A model generated the notes under the pieces. The model was not told where the DNA came from. It saw nothing but the letters and a program-made list of their open reading frames with translations, and searched no databases. The position numbers were made by a program, and so were the translations under genes. From Isoetes taiwanensis (lineage: Eukaryota; Streptophyta; Lycopodiopsida; Isoetales; Isoetaceae), in contig JAJEKV010000034.1 in the NCBI GenBank assembly GCA_021234155.1, positions 14,618,671-14,682,670 on the forward strand: 64,000 bases of DNA. Direction: 5' to 3'. Shown one piece after another: positions 34,990 to 47,937 of the stretch; position 1 is the first letter of the stretch, and each line of letters begins with the position of its first letter.

Positions 34990-37900
34990 TCAAACTTCCT
35001 CATACCGAACTTGTACCAAGAACTGCAATTTCACCTGCATCGCCAACATGACAAAAACAGAAACTTTAACACTTTCGTTTTTCATCAGCCCAAACACCAA
35101 TTCACATGTTCAGCACGTACCTGCTTTGGGTTGTAAACAACATACTCGTTGTACTCAAGAATGCTATCTTCATGACCAGAGGGCTTCAAAGAACCACAAG
35201 GGACTTTAACATCTGATTTCCATGTGAAGTATTCTTTTTCATCAGGCTGTTTTTTCCCTAAAGCCTTGATTCCCACATTTTGCTTCTCATACTCGCTTAC
35301 ATCCTGCAGCGTCCAACAATAAATGATATGATACTCCATATGATTGTTTGAAGCAAACATTTTGCAGATGTCACATACCTTCTCTGGCTTCTCAAGCTCT
35401 AAAATCTTCTCCCCAAGAGATACCACACTTAACATCAACACTCCCTCTGGCCGGTCTACCGCTGTGAAACCATATTGTGCTGCCTTGCATGCTGCATCAG
35501 TGCAATACAGTCCCTTGCCAAACTGCGAACATAACGTTGATTGTCTTTAATTCAGTGCCAAAACCCAAACTATTTTAGTATGGAGCAAAAATAAACTTTA
35601 TTAAAAATATTATATTGTCAACACTTACCAGATAACCAGGTGCTGGAGCTTCCATTATTGCTGGTATCATTCCTGTTGACAAGCACCTTACCAAGTTGCA
35701 TGTCCTTGTACCTGAAACAGGCCCCTTCTTAGGACCCTTTTACTAGTTTTTAACTTGGACAAAAACAAATTGAGAAAATAAATCTGAAACCCAATCCCGT
35801 TAAGACGCCTGTACAACGCATGAAGAATCTGTAAGCAAAAGAAACAAATTGATGGTACTAACCACACCAAATAAGGACTTTATTTGGCATTGATTCCATG
35901 TCCTCCTCAGAAGGACCAGCTGCACTCTCGCACGTGAATACTCTTTCCACACTTGCAGTTACTTTCTGCAGGAAAACGGAATGTCACATAGGTCCTTCAA
36001 TAGAGCTCACATTTGCCTTTAAAAGCATACCATGTTTCCATACTCCAGAGGCTCTAATGTTGTCTTGAAGTATTTCTCCACCATCTTAAAGTCATCTGAA
36101 TCATTTTCTATTGGCGTTATAGTACAATTCAATTTTGCATAGCGGTCAGACATAGGATCATCCAAAGTGGGACCAGTCATGTCTCCAATCAATCGGGAGG
36201 CAATGGATATATCTCTCAAAGTCTCCAAGGTAGGAGCAGCCTATAGAAGGAACAAAGTGCACCGACATAATTAGTATTCAAGAATGCCTAGCAAAAGGGA
36301 GGAAAAACTCGAGATGCTAACCAGTTCTGTTAACTGAGACATTTCATGAATAATGAATGGCCGAGTAGTATGCATCAATGAAAACCACTTGTTACTAAAA
36401 TCCAAGCACATTGTCTCGAATTTTCTCTCATCTGTTTCACCCTTTTTCAAATACGCTGCAAATTCAAGCAGTAGCTCTTCACCTACAAGAGAGATGGAAG
36501 CACATCAGTACCATGCCTGCTCAACCATCTGCAAAAGTTGCACAGAACAATTACAGCGTTTGATGTGAAAATCTGTAAGAATCCCCATAGGAAGATCAGG
36601 ACTGTCCACACCCATTTCCGTCATTGCAAAGCTGAAAGAGAAGATACCCAATGAGTTAAGTATGGCAGCAATAGGCATCCAATGTACAATGAATTTCCAT
36701 ACCGGTAAGTTTGCTGCGCAAAAAGAAGTTTGCACAATTCCGCAACATGAGGCTCAAGTTTTGTGTGAGATGCAGCAATGCCTAACTGCCTCACTCCTAG
36801 CCCTCCAGCCCTAGCATCTATTCCATCAGCCTACAAAGAACAATATACCCTGAATCACAAAATGACATCTCACTTAATCAATATTAAGGACATGTTTTAC
36901 CATGTCAACAGGAAAGAACTTCATAGGCTTCTTTGTAAACACTTTTTTCCTTTCCCATGGTTCAAATTCATTGCCAGTGGTTTCTTCAAACAAGGCCACG
37001 AACTCTTTAATGCCATCGTTCACATTATCCATTTGGTCCAATCTCTGTTTGGTGCTAAAACGATCCCCAGTTCTCCCCTTCTTGTAATAAATAAAGATGG
37101 GGCCACTAGGAAGCTCTATGAGCTGAAGAATAACATACCTGGAAAAACAAAGCATCGTAGACGTTATATGTACACAAACTCCTTTGTGCAGGCTCTCTAC
37201 CTTAATAAAGCAACTTACTGATTCAAATGAGCTGTTTGATCACAGATTGTGAAAGCACAGTTGTACAAGATCCCATCTTTTTCGAGAATGTGACCATCTT
37301 CCTTATCAAGCTCTGTGTCCTTGTATACACCTCTTTTCCCCACTAGCTTCAGCTGTTATTTAGATGCAACATTAGCTTAGGATTATAACGAAAACATGTA
37401 CAACAGATTTACTCTACACCACCTTTTAACAAATTAGATCCTATAAGAAAAATGCATACAATAATTATCCTATTTCACCCTCCAAAAAATCAAGAAAAAA
37501 ACAAACTGCAGAATTATCAACAATAATTGTGCTATTTTCAAAGCCTCCAGCCGTCCACAAAATTTAAGACAAAAACAGACTGCAGAATTACACGACCATC
37601 TGTTTCAAAATACCAACTACATTTTATCTGTTAAAAACCTCTATTTTACATCGAGGAAGACATACTCCAGCATTATAAATGATTACCTCGGCCATCAATG
37701 ATTGAGTCGCTTCCTCATCAGGGGTCATCTTTTCCCATGGAATATCACCTGTTGACACAGTTGCCACATCATAATTATCGTACGGCAATATCTCTTTCTT
37801 GGTCATAGAATCCTGAAGCCAAGTTTCCTTCACAACAGGAATATTTCGCGACCTGCATTATGTCTGATATGAGTACATACATATCAAAACCTACTAATAA

Positions 37901-38970
37901 ACAAGAAACAACAAATAAGATGTAGCTTATTCAACAATAATATACTGAGCAGTAAAAGGTGCAAATCCTGTTACCGGGCATCTGTGATTTTTTGCGTTAC
38001 TCCAGCTGACAAGTCCCCCTCCGGAACCACAACACAAGTGGTATCTGGGAAACATTGCAACCATTCAAATATACTATATGCTTAATAAGAACTTAGATCA
38101 TATTTGAGAGAAAAAGAGCTTGATTTGACCTACTTTGTTTCAAGGCATGATTGACTTTGCCACCAAACTTTTCAATTTGTTGCCTCCAGACATGCTGGAC
38201 AACAAAAATGAAACGAAATCAGCACACAACTTAGTAATGATTTTGACGAGACATATATGCACACCTGTGGTTTTCTAAACCTGCCAGCAAGAAGAATGTG
38301 TGTTCCAGCGAAGGGCTTATCTTTGGGCACTGAATCCCGAGCCAGTTTACTCTTTTCTTGATGTTTCTTTTCCCACTAGCATTCCAAATCAGTTAGACCG
38401 CTTTAGCTGTCCTCCAGTACTAAGGAAAAGGCAGCAATTACCTCAGTAATGAACTCATTCTTCAGATTCCTGGGCACTTTCAGAGCACGTTTCTGCCGAG
38501 GTGCTTCCTTCACAAAATAGTTACACTTGGACCACTCAGAGATAAACCCTGCACACTTATACTCATGAAAAGCATACTCCAAAGTTCCATTGCACTGAGG
38601 GCAAGGTTCTAATGGACCGTATATAAGCTGGTCAGCACTGCAAAAACATCCAACATTGTTACAACCATTTCTTATTTCTCCCCCTGCCATATTATTGACA
38701 CAGGTGTTACCATATTTCCAAAAGTGATTCATCAGACGCAATAATATTCTCCAGGCCATTTTCTTTTAGTATAGCCTTGGCTTCATCTACAGAAACCCTG
38801 TCTTTGAACAACCTCATAAAGTCATCAAAATTTTTGGGCTCTTCCTCATGGTGCTTTCCTCCTTTCTGCTCCCCCTTATGTTCTCCTTTGTGTTCAGCCT
38901 TTGTATCAATCTTTTGCCTCTTTCTGGTGTCATGAGTGTCGTGGGAAGCTTTTCCCTTTGTCTCAGACAT
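34990..38970 (-). CDS. PARP3: Poly(ADP-ribose) polymerase 3 (plant PARP3 family), 17 exons
   Basis: Exons (high to low): 38970-38711, 38637-38442, 38375-38265, 38194-38134, 38044-37975, 37852-37687, 37352-37219, 37138-36901, 36830-36703, 36631-36555, 36482-36322, 36240-36031, 35965-35863, 35711-35629, 35522-35379, 35303-35121, 35034-34990. All junctions are GT..AG and the total is 2370 nt, 789 residues, close to the roughly 800 usual for the family. Order: Lys/His-rich N-terminus, PADR1/zinc region (CPQC..CAGFISEWSKC, about 85-150), BRCT (from HILLAGRF), WGR (about 300-420), helical regulatory domain (DLPMGILTDFHIKRC), catalytic domain. The triad His is Cys (LIWCGTR), as in Arabidopsis PARP3, while Tyr (FGKGLYCTD) and Glu (YNEYVVYN) are kept. 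It should act in the nucleus in DNA-damage responses; transferase activity is doubtful. The start is the first ATG; a TTG three codons upstream was ignored. Confidence 0.95.
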
Positions 38971-39730
38971 CCTGTACAAGATGAAATGGTTTTAGAAAAG
39001 GGATGTCCTCATTTTCATCATCTCCAAATCCCATATTAACAATTTAAACGATCATTCACTTTATATTCTCGATCCTAAAATCATAAACGAGCAAGACCCC
39101 AGTAACTGACTTGTTTCGAAACTGTCTATCAACCCATTTTTTGAAACTTCTGTTTCAGCCTAGACAAATACATGAATCGTTGATGACCACAAACCATAAA
39201 CCCCTTCGCCGAAAGTCCAGAAATCCAAACCCTTAAATCCCCTTCTTGCTCTTTTAGTGATGAACTAAGAATTTTGTAAAAGTGCCAAAACAGCTCATCA
39301 ACATCAATCTCTCGATGACTAGAATTTGAAAAGCAAAAGTACTCACGCTCAACGAAATGCCGTAGTCGGATCAAATGCGATCTAAGCAGTTAAGGTTGTT
39401 GATGAAGGTCAAAAGAAGAAGTACGTCTATGGGCGGGCTAAATCCTTGGCACACCAGCATACGAGAAGTTTGCATGTAGTTTAGACACGTTTCGACTCCT
39501 TTTAGTGATTTGAAGACACGTTAACTGCAACATTATCTTCCCTCGTGATGCTGCCAACGGCCAGATTTCATGATCTTCATAAGCGACGGCGCCCTGACCA
39601 TAGATAGCTACAAGATGCAATCTCTAGCGTCCATTTTATCGTAATGTGTCCAAACTGCTCACTTTAGCTAAATGACACCCACGAATACAAATCTAGTCCC
39701 CTATTGGAACCTGTGTAATGAACTTTGTTA
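38971..39730. other. PARP3 upstream region
   Basis: This should hold the 5' untranslated region and promoter of PARP3. TTGTACAG just before the ATG could be a 3' splice site of a leader intron. No TATA box can be assigned with confidence and no other gene is visible. Confidence 0.4.
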
Positions 39731-40068
39731 GGGTCTTGTCACATGTAGCCATTGATAGCGATTCTTCCCTGTCAATCATGGAAAACTGAAGGGTCACATG
39801 CAGCAGAATAATAGCAATGGAGTTTTGTTGACAGGGATTGTTTTTGCCAGCTCCCGCCATCGGTTAAATGGATTCTATTGACAGGAATCCGTTCGATCTC
39901 AACACGTGGCTCTGAGTTCTTCATTGCAACCAGAAGTTTTGAAATGCTCCTAGAAGAAAGAAGGAAGGAGGCCCAAAGTTGTCGGCCGCTTCATATGACC
40001 CCTGCGCTAAAATTAGGTTCATGTCAACAAGAAATGCTTCTTGTTGACGGCTACATGTGAACGGACCC
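39731..40068. mobile_element. MITE, 338 bp, TTA target duplication
   Basis: The ends are imperfect inverted repeats: GGGTCTTGTCACATGTAGCC at 39731 and, reverse complemented from 40068, GGGTCCGTTCACATGTAGCC. TTA flanks both sides (39728-39730 and 40069-40071). The 3-bp TWA duplication suggests the PIF/Harbinger (Tourist) group. No transposase is encoded. Confidence 0.75.
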
Positions 40069-40411
40069 TTACCCGAAATATACATGGAATCTGCCAAGAG
40101 CTCTTATGGATGGAGTTCTTTAGCACCTCAATGTCGACTCATCACATCTTGGGGCTGAAAAAGCCGCATGGCATGTATCTATCTTCGAATCATATCTGGT
40201 GTTCGGCTATAGTGGGAGGTCATGTGTGGTAGCCATAGTTATCGGTAACGTTGTTCCATTTCTTGGAACACGTTCCCTAGTGTTCTACGTTCTTCTGAGA
40301 ACGCGAAGTTCCGATTCCGGACTACTTGTTACCGAAAGCTTTGTTTCAAACATTGTTTCCATCTTCGAGAACGACATTCCCGGTAAGTCCCCCCTACCCC
40401 CCAAAATAGAC

Positions 40412-40442
<31 letters not shown>

Positions 40443-41284
40443 CAATAATTTATTCGTTCATTTTTTTTTCCTTCTTTGCTTCTTTTTTAGTGATAAGGAA
40501 TGGTGCAGCCGGCAGTGGCTCTTTGCTCAATGTTCCTGATAAGCACACACATAAAATGTTTTGCAGTTACCTACACAAAGGTTCCCTGATTGTTTCTCTC
40601 TTATTTGTTTTTAATTTAAGCTCCTCTTCTCCTGTATCTCTCGATTTGCCATCTCATTTGTAACTATCCATTTCGCATTTTGATGATAGGAATTTCGGTC
40701 TGTTTCTCCAGTTCAATCAAAGCGACTTGCATTGGAGGAAGCCATGTATTCTTGAAGAACGACTTGTGGGAAACTCTGGGCAACAGAGGAGAAGGTTAAG
40801 CATTGAATGAGTCTTGGAAAGTTCCAACAGAAATGTAAAATTCTCATGAACAACCATGCCCATTCAGACTGAGTCGAGTGCCATGAATTCTTGAACTACA
40901 TCTGAGCAACTCAATTTCGGCTCTGGAACACTCCAGTAAACATATATAAACTCCATATTGACAGTGCAAGATAGTGCTACCCTAAGGTCCTGCTCACCTG
41001 CTTATCAGACTTAGAAGGACATATACAACCTGCCTGCGACCTGCTCACCACCAACTTGCTAGATTTGCAGTACTGCATTGTAACAAAATTAAAAGGCACT
41101 ATTGATTTTGAGAAACATTATCCCTAAGGGAAGGGAAGTATTGCAAGAGGCATTTTTTTAGTTTGTCAAAGGCCTCAGTGCTAATCTTAACATCCCTGGC
41201 TTGTTTACTTTATACTTCTATTGTGTTAGAATTATAGATGTAATGCTATGTTTTAAGCCTTGAATATAATGTTCTGTAGATGCT
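40069..41284. other. No gene recognised; AAAT microsatellite
   Basis: Non-coding. An (AAAT)n run of about 8 units lies at 40411-40442. The stretch 40240-40400 has several GAACG/CGTTC-type inverted words, possibly a worn MITE, without ends I can fix. Confidence 0.5.
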
Positions 41285-41690
41285 GTCAAATGGGGGCCGT
41301 TGAAGATGAATGCCATACCCTACAGGAATGTCTCGGCGTATGACCAAATCTGGGTACGCTATGCTGAGTTGGTCGTGCTTGGCCAACCGCTACACGTGAT
41401 ACTCGTGCAGCTTCAGTCCGGATGCTGGGATCATACCTCCAAGAGGTCATGGATCTATGAGACTAACTCTGTCCCTGGACACGCGCATAACTTGAATTTG
41501 TCTTGTTTCATATGTATACTTGTACAGTTTGACATCATTCTTATTACTGCCACGGCTTTTCCCTCGAAAACGTTTCGGAGCGGGGTTTTTTTTAACCCGG
41601 GCAGTAATAAGTCTGTTGCGCTCTCTCTTTTGGGTCCCATAGGCCGATTGGTCTCCGTGGACGATAAAAGCTTATTCTATTCTATTCTAT
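41285..41690 (+). mobile_element. LINE-D: 5'-truncated 3' end of the ATTCT-tailed family
   Basis: The plus strand gives worn finger-region protein (AYDQIWVRYAELVVLGQPLHVIL, compare AYDQIRTYYAQLIRPDEPLHMIL in LINE-E). It is followed by the best-formed 3' stem-loop of the family, with outer arms TTATTACTGCC at 41541 and GGCAGTAATAA at 41610, and then an ATTCT tail ending at about 41690. Confidence 0.8.
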
Positions 41691-42003
41691 TCTAGTCTAT
41701 AAGAAAAAACTAAGCATTTACAAAGTGGTTTAACATGTTTCCATTTACAAAGCAACCTCTATGAATCCTTTTTATATTCTAAGTGTTCCACAATGATCAT
41801 TATGCAAAGGGAACACTGAAACTATTTTCAAATTTTAAAAATTTGATTCGTCATTCCTATTCGGAATTTTAGGTCCACATTCTCGTTCTGATCCTGTTGT
41901 ACGTAACTATAGTGGTAGTCCAGTTTTCAAATCCAAGTTTTATTGCATTTCCAAAAAAAAATTGTGGAATTTATTAAATTATATATATACCTTTAATTAT
42001 TGT

Positions 42004-42175
42004 CCAATTTCTCAAAAAATCCTTTATATTGTTTAAATTGCCGAAAATACTCTTAAGGCCCAAAACGAATTTGAAGAACGAATTGCTTGCCAATTTCTCA
42101 AAAAAACCTTTATATTGTTTAAATTGCCGAAAATATTCTTAAGGCCCAAAACAAATTTGAAGAATGAACTGCTTA
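42004..42175. repeat. 86-bp tandem repeat, two copies
   Basis: Units begin CCAATTTCTCAAAAAA at 42004 and 42090 and are over 90% alike by eye. Non-coding. Confidence 0.75.
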
Positions 42176-42315
42176 TCGATAATTTTATTGTCGTAGAAGA
42201 TTTACATCACATTCAACATTGTATTGTAGGGATTGCATCAGTTTGGAGGTCCAATAGCATGAACAAGGTCAATTTTGAGAGCGTTTGTCAAACGAAGGCA
42301 CAAAATTCATGGGAA

Positions 42316-42640
42316 TTATTTCTTGTTTGAGAACTCTTTGACCCTTCTCCAGTTCAGGCATTCATTTGTTGCGGAAATAATGTTTTCAAACTTTGAACGC
42401 TTGAACCATTGCCAGTAACTCCTGCCCATAAGTGGAATAATTCTTCTCAACAGTATTGAGTTGGCGACTTTCATAAGCCACCACTCTAGCATCCTGCATG
42501 AGCACAACACCAATGGCATAACCACATGCATCCGTGTAAACTTCATAAGGTTTATTCATGTCTCGAATCAATAAAATAATTGTCGAGCTCAACAACCTTT
42601 TCAGTATATCCCAGGAAAAAGCCATATGTGTAGAGCTCAA
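42316..42640 (-). pseudogene. Ty3/gypsy RNase H fragment
   Basis: The frame 42640-42386 encodes FSWDILKRLLSSTIILLIRD, then YEVYTDACGYAIGVVLMQD and STYGQELLAMVQAFKV, the gypsy RNase H with catalytic Asp (YTDA) and Glu (GQELLA) kept. After a frameshift the sequence decays. This is a different gypsy lineage from the 3.8-14.9 kb element, whose RNase H has lost these residues. No LTRs are seen nearby. Confidence 0.8.
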
Positions 42641-42916
42641 GCAGAGCTAATGTAGGTAATGCTCATACTTTGTGCCTGAGTTTCTCGTATCCATCAAAAT
42701 CCCAATCTGCTTATGCTTATGCTTATGCTGGCCCTATGTTAGTCAATAGAGATGTCTCCTTTCCAATATAAAATGAATATAAGCATAAAATTGCAGCAAA
42801 AATCTGCTATCATGGTCTAATGTGACTCTTAAATCAGTCCTCAAAAATAAGGCCACTTCATGCCACATCATGCAAATTCATCTGCAGTAAGAACAAGGCC
42901 ATATCTTTGTTACAGA

Positions 42917-45900
42917 CACTACAAGAGTATAGCCATTTTTCATCACTTTAATATCACATAAATCTTCAAAAATTATCAAATGATATAATTAATGATGTTC
43001 ATGGTATGATGACACTACCAATGATGAGATTCTATCATCTATACCATCATCAGCATCGTCATAAATATAGTCAACAATTATATCAGTACTAATTAATGAC
43101 AATAATAGCACCATGAATAATATCACATATTACATCAACTTTACCATCATTTATTACTCGAATGGTGTTAATGACAGTATAAGTGTTAGAACTTATGCCA
43201 GTTACAATATCACCTAAATACTATCTATCTATCTAAATATCACCTATAGTCTCATTTATACTATCACATACTGACAATATTATATCAATAATAACATATG
43301 ACGGTATATGTGTTGATAATAACATCATGGATAATATCACGACTTACATCACTATTACTATCAATGCTTGTTGTAATTTTAGTAATGCTAATATAGGTGT
43401 TAATGCTTATGAAAATCATTTTTCAAACCCCGTAGACAAAGTACAAAATAATAATAATAGAACAAGAAAACAGTTTCTATTAGAGCACAACTTCATCTCT
43501 AATATCATGTGCAATATCTTCTAATTCATCATCACTAAGCTGTAGATGCAGTAAATGTGGGTCTCGTTACCAATTTCTTCATTTTCTTCAACATCATAAT
43601 CCAGGATATCATTACTTCGTGCCTCTATTGGTGGACAAAGCAGATTTTCAATTGAATTGCTGCAATCATCGCTTGAATCACGATCCTCTACTTGATCATC
43701 TACCCTTTGGTTGACGTCATTCTGCACAACATCAATTCCCTCAAGTAAGAGGGTTGGACCAGTCTCAGAAGATGCCAAGTTCATGTGCAAAGTAGAAGGA
43801 TCAATCATACGACGAGATCTAGGTGTTGCATGAACCACGATCCACCAATTAGTATCACTCTGATTTTGATGGAAGAAAACCTGCTCAACCTATCTAGGAT
43901 AAACGAACGGCTCATCCATTTCTCTTAAAAAATTAGTAGAATTAACCTCATAAAAACCTGATGGATGTTGTCTCATTGTGCAATTTCTCCCTCGGTAACA
44001 TGCTTTGAACCACTTTACCTTCAATAGATCGACTTTGAAGAAACAAATATACACTTTAATAATATCTATTATTTGACCAACATAATTGAGATCGCTTTCC
44101 AATAGTTGATTGTCTCTAGCAGAAGCTTGAGATTTTTGCTCGAAACATGTTGCAATACCACTATCAAATGTAACTCTACTTTGATCAGTGTGCATGACTC
44201 GGAAATGTTGTCCATATGCCCACATTGATGTGTAGAATCTTGCCTACAAGAGATAGAAATCAAGAACGATCAATAATACTTAAATGGCAAAATTTAGTAA
44301 TGGAAATGCAACTTTGTTTTTTGAAAAATGGAGTAAAATTGCAACATACCTTCTTTGAACAACCAAGGGCTACATTATAGTCATCTGCTGGAATTTCACA
44401 CCCTTGGCTTTCTGATTCTCTCATCTTGCCTAACAACCACTCTCGTGGCATTACATCTGGCAATGCTTCTAGATCTTTTGAGGTCCTTGGTCGTTTTCCA
44501 TGTCTTGACTTCCTTGTTAGACCATGACTTCTTCTAGCTTCCTCTCGTAAAAATTTTATCTTATCTTATCTTTCCTTACGAGCAATCTCATATTTCTCCC
44601 TCCATGTATCCAAGCTATCACAGTTAGCTATTACCCACTTGTTTATCTCGAAGTACATTTCTGTATTGAGTTTTCGTTCCACACCAGTGCCTTCAAGAAC
44701 TTCTCCTATATCTTCTACACATTGTTCTGTCTTCCATATACGTGGAGCATCAGCGTCTAATGATGAGGTTGCTTCACCCATAAAGAAAAGAATCTCTTGT
44801 ACATAATGCCCTTCATCCATGCATGTTTCTGGTCTAGCCATTTGACGAACAAAGCCTTTCAAAACTTTCATATATCGTTCTAAAAAGAACATCCAACGAC
44901 CAGGAGCCGGTCCAACCAAACGTATTTCTTCAGGAATGTGTACTAGAAGATGCAGTTGGAGATCAAACAAGCTAGTAAGAAACACACGCTCTAATATGCA
45001 TAATAGTTCTGCAACTTCAACCTCCATCGTTGATATTTCGGAGGCATTGATTTCTTTTAATGACACCCATCTTTATAATAAAGAAAACAATCAAGGTTAA
45101 CTTTCGTGATGGTAAAATAAAAAATATTGTCAAGTTTCTAATGTAATACCTTGCAAATTTGCCCAATAGATAAATTGCATCTCGAACTCTTGGTGTCAAG
45201 CAATTATCTATTGCACATGGTAGAAGATGCTAGACAATAAACATGTATGCGTAAGAAAACATAAATGTAAAAAAATATCCATTTATTACCTGTAAAAACT
45301 TGTGCCAATCTACCGCTAAGTTCACCATCTTTAGTAAATGCTTTGCGAATAGAGGCACTATAACCTGTTGGTGTCCTCATATTGGATATCACTTATTTGA
45401 CCTGCTTTTCCTCTTGTTTGCTCAGTACCCAAGGGGCATCCTTGCACTTTCCATTATCCAATGGCCACAATTGTGGCATGATATTTTGCTCTTTCAAGTC
45501 ATTTCTACTTCCAAGAGTATCACATTCCCCTGTTAAGTGTCGCCATATTGAATGTCCAACATTTTAATAGATATGCATGGGGTCAAGCAAGTGTGCAATT
45601 TTTAAGTGTCGCCAATACTCAAGACGATAAAAAATGGAGAGCCTTTTCATGCCAGGAGGTGGAGTAACCAAACTATCATCAAACACATGTTGAGCCTTAC
45701 AAGCATATGTCCAAGTAAACCAATCCTTAGGAGTCCTTCTTTTTTGTTTCTCGATAGTTACATTCCCACGCATGTGATGTGCTAGTGGCAAAAATTTCTT
45801 ATGGCCGCGATATATTTGCTTGGATAGATGCTTTGACCGATAAGATATTAAGTTATCTCCACAAGATGGGCATCCATTATATCCACTTGTTTGTAAACCT

Positions 45901-47937
45901 ACATATGATATTTAGACATTAGAATGAAGAGACATATTACCATAAGATAAGTATGCTCAATGGCTTGGATACACACCTGATGCAACACTTAATCCTGGAT
46001 AGTCATGGATAGTGAAACAACATATAGCATGAAACGTAAAGACATGAGGTGACCTTGTGACATCATACATACTAATCCCCTTCCATAGTACTTGCAACTC
46101 TTCTATGAGTGGCTCTAGATACACATCCATATTTCTTACTTGATATTTACCTACATATAACACAAAATATGAGGACAGAGAATAAAAAAAAAAAAATAGC
46201 AAATAAAATATGCGTACCTGGAACGATAAGTGTTAGCATAAGATGCCATGTCTTTGTTGCTAGCCAAGGAGGGATATTGTAATTCACCACCACAATAGGC
46301 CATACACTATGACTAGATGACCTTTGGCCAAATGGACAAACACCATCCAACCCGATACCAAGGCGCATGTTTCTTGGTTCTTCTTTAAATACTGACCATT
46401 TATCCTCAATGTGCTTCATTGCTACACCATCCACAGTGAGACATAAAGTGCCATCTGTGCTACGGTGTTTTGAATGAAATTCCATAAGCGCACGATGGGC
46501 AACATATGATCCTTTGTAACCTTGGTATTATTGGCATGTGGCGCAAGACCTTTCTGGGAACCTTTGTCGTTCTCATCTTGGTATCATACCTTGGTTCATT
46601 GCATTTTGGGCACATATTCAAGTTCTCGTATTCATTACGATAAAGAACACAGCCATTTGGGCATGCATGTATGGAATTATATTCCAAACCTAGTTCTTGC
46701 AAGCATGCAATTGCTTCTCTTCTATTCTTTGGAAGGCAATGACCTTCAGGTAATATGTCCCCTAATAAGCTGCAAACCAACATATATTAAATAAACTTTT
46801 TATTCCACTACGAAACCAAATAATAATTTTCTCCTTACCTAGATAGTTGTGAAACACTATTGTTGCTCCATCCACACTTATATTGTAGATTTACTATTAG
46901 TAGACATGCTGCTAAACACGAAAACTTAGAATTTGGATACAATGGCTTGCATGCTTCTGTATTCAACGACGTTGCCATCCGTAATATTTCCTCATTGTCT
47001 GTTGTTGGATTGGCTTGGTTCCCAATTCCGTCAAAGGGAGCTTCATTTGTTGGAAAGAACTGGTGAATTACGTCTAATAAACCAGGCTCTGGAGCAAAAT
47101 CTCCAGGCAAAGCATCGGTTTCTTGTTATAAAGAGGTACATCACGCGCATTTATGAAATGTAAAGCGATTTTAATAGAAAATTGCAATGAACAAGCAATA
47201 CCCAACTTCATCAATGCTTAATATCTGCAGTCATGCTCGGATTGGGTGCATCCGCACACCACCCGTATGATAATTTGTGTTGCTCCTGAATATCGAATGT
47301 TAGTTTTTTACTGCTAGAACACTTTATACACCAACATAGTGCCTTTTGATCAAAAATCATATCATCTGGATCACTTTGACGAAAGGATGACGATGATGAA
47401 CTCCACCTACATAATAAAATGAATTTTAATATGTAAGTTTTAAGCTTTTTCACTAGCAAAATGCTAGTATATACAAAATGCAAAATGACATACTCTATGG
47501 TTTAAAAATGGCATCAATGGCGATATATTCTATGTTTTATTATAAAGTGCATAACCTTGCATTCTTCAATACTTATACTTAAATAAAAAAAGAGAGGGAG
47601 GGGGATAAAAACCTTCGATCCTTCAAGATTAAAAAAAAGGGGGGGAAATAAAACTTTTGGCCTACGAAAAAGAACAAAAGGTTTAACAACAGATCGAATG
47701 AAAACGAATTAAGGTTTAGCAGAATCGACTGAACTAAGATTTAGCAGAATTGAATGCATGAAGGTTTAGCTTAACAGAATCGAATGATCACCAGGATTAG
47801 CAGAATCGAACAAAGGAGAGAATAATGCTTGCATACCTTCTTCTCCGGAGATGTCGCCGTCTTAATACATGTCTGCGTTTGCTTGTTTCTGATGACATGG
47901 AACTGGATTCAGAGGGTTTGGATCCATCTCTAGCCAT
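42917..47937 (-). mobile_element. CACTA element C3, left end to transposase start
   Basis: CACTACAAGAGTATAGCC at 42917 has the form of a CACTA terminus and faces right, into a minus-strand TNP2 gene. From 42917 to about 43450 the sequence is AT-rich and dotted with ATATCAC/TATCAT words, plausible subterminal repeats. The matching right end (..TCTTGTAGTG) was not found up to 64000, so the element is truncated or rearranged on that side. Unlike C1, no RING-like gene follows the transposase. Confidence 0.7.
43521..47937 (-). pseudogene. TNP2-type CACTA transposase, nearly intact (C3)
   Basis: Exon 1 (47937-47837) starts MARDGSKPSESSSM and ends in an Arg-rich stretch with donor GTATGC. Exon 2 starts at 47406 (CWCIKCSSSKKL). 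Then follow, with introns: the GWSNNSVSQLSR block (47110-46835), the zinc ribbon IHACPNGCVLY..CPKCNEPRYD (46783-46460), NYNIPPWLATKTWHL (46485-46147), DVYLEPLIEELQVLW, FTIHDYPGLSV, a CPSC pair near 45860, LLDPMHIYKNV, the DUF4218 block GRWMFFLERYMKVLKG (45066-44566), and the DUF4216 block VKWFKACYRGRN (44225-43890). An in-frame TAG near 43888 breaks the last exon, but the frame continues to 43521. Other frame changes fit introns. It would move CACTA elements if the nonsense codon were absent or read through. Confidence 0.75.
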
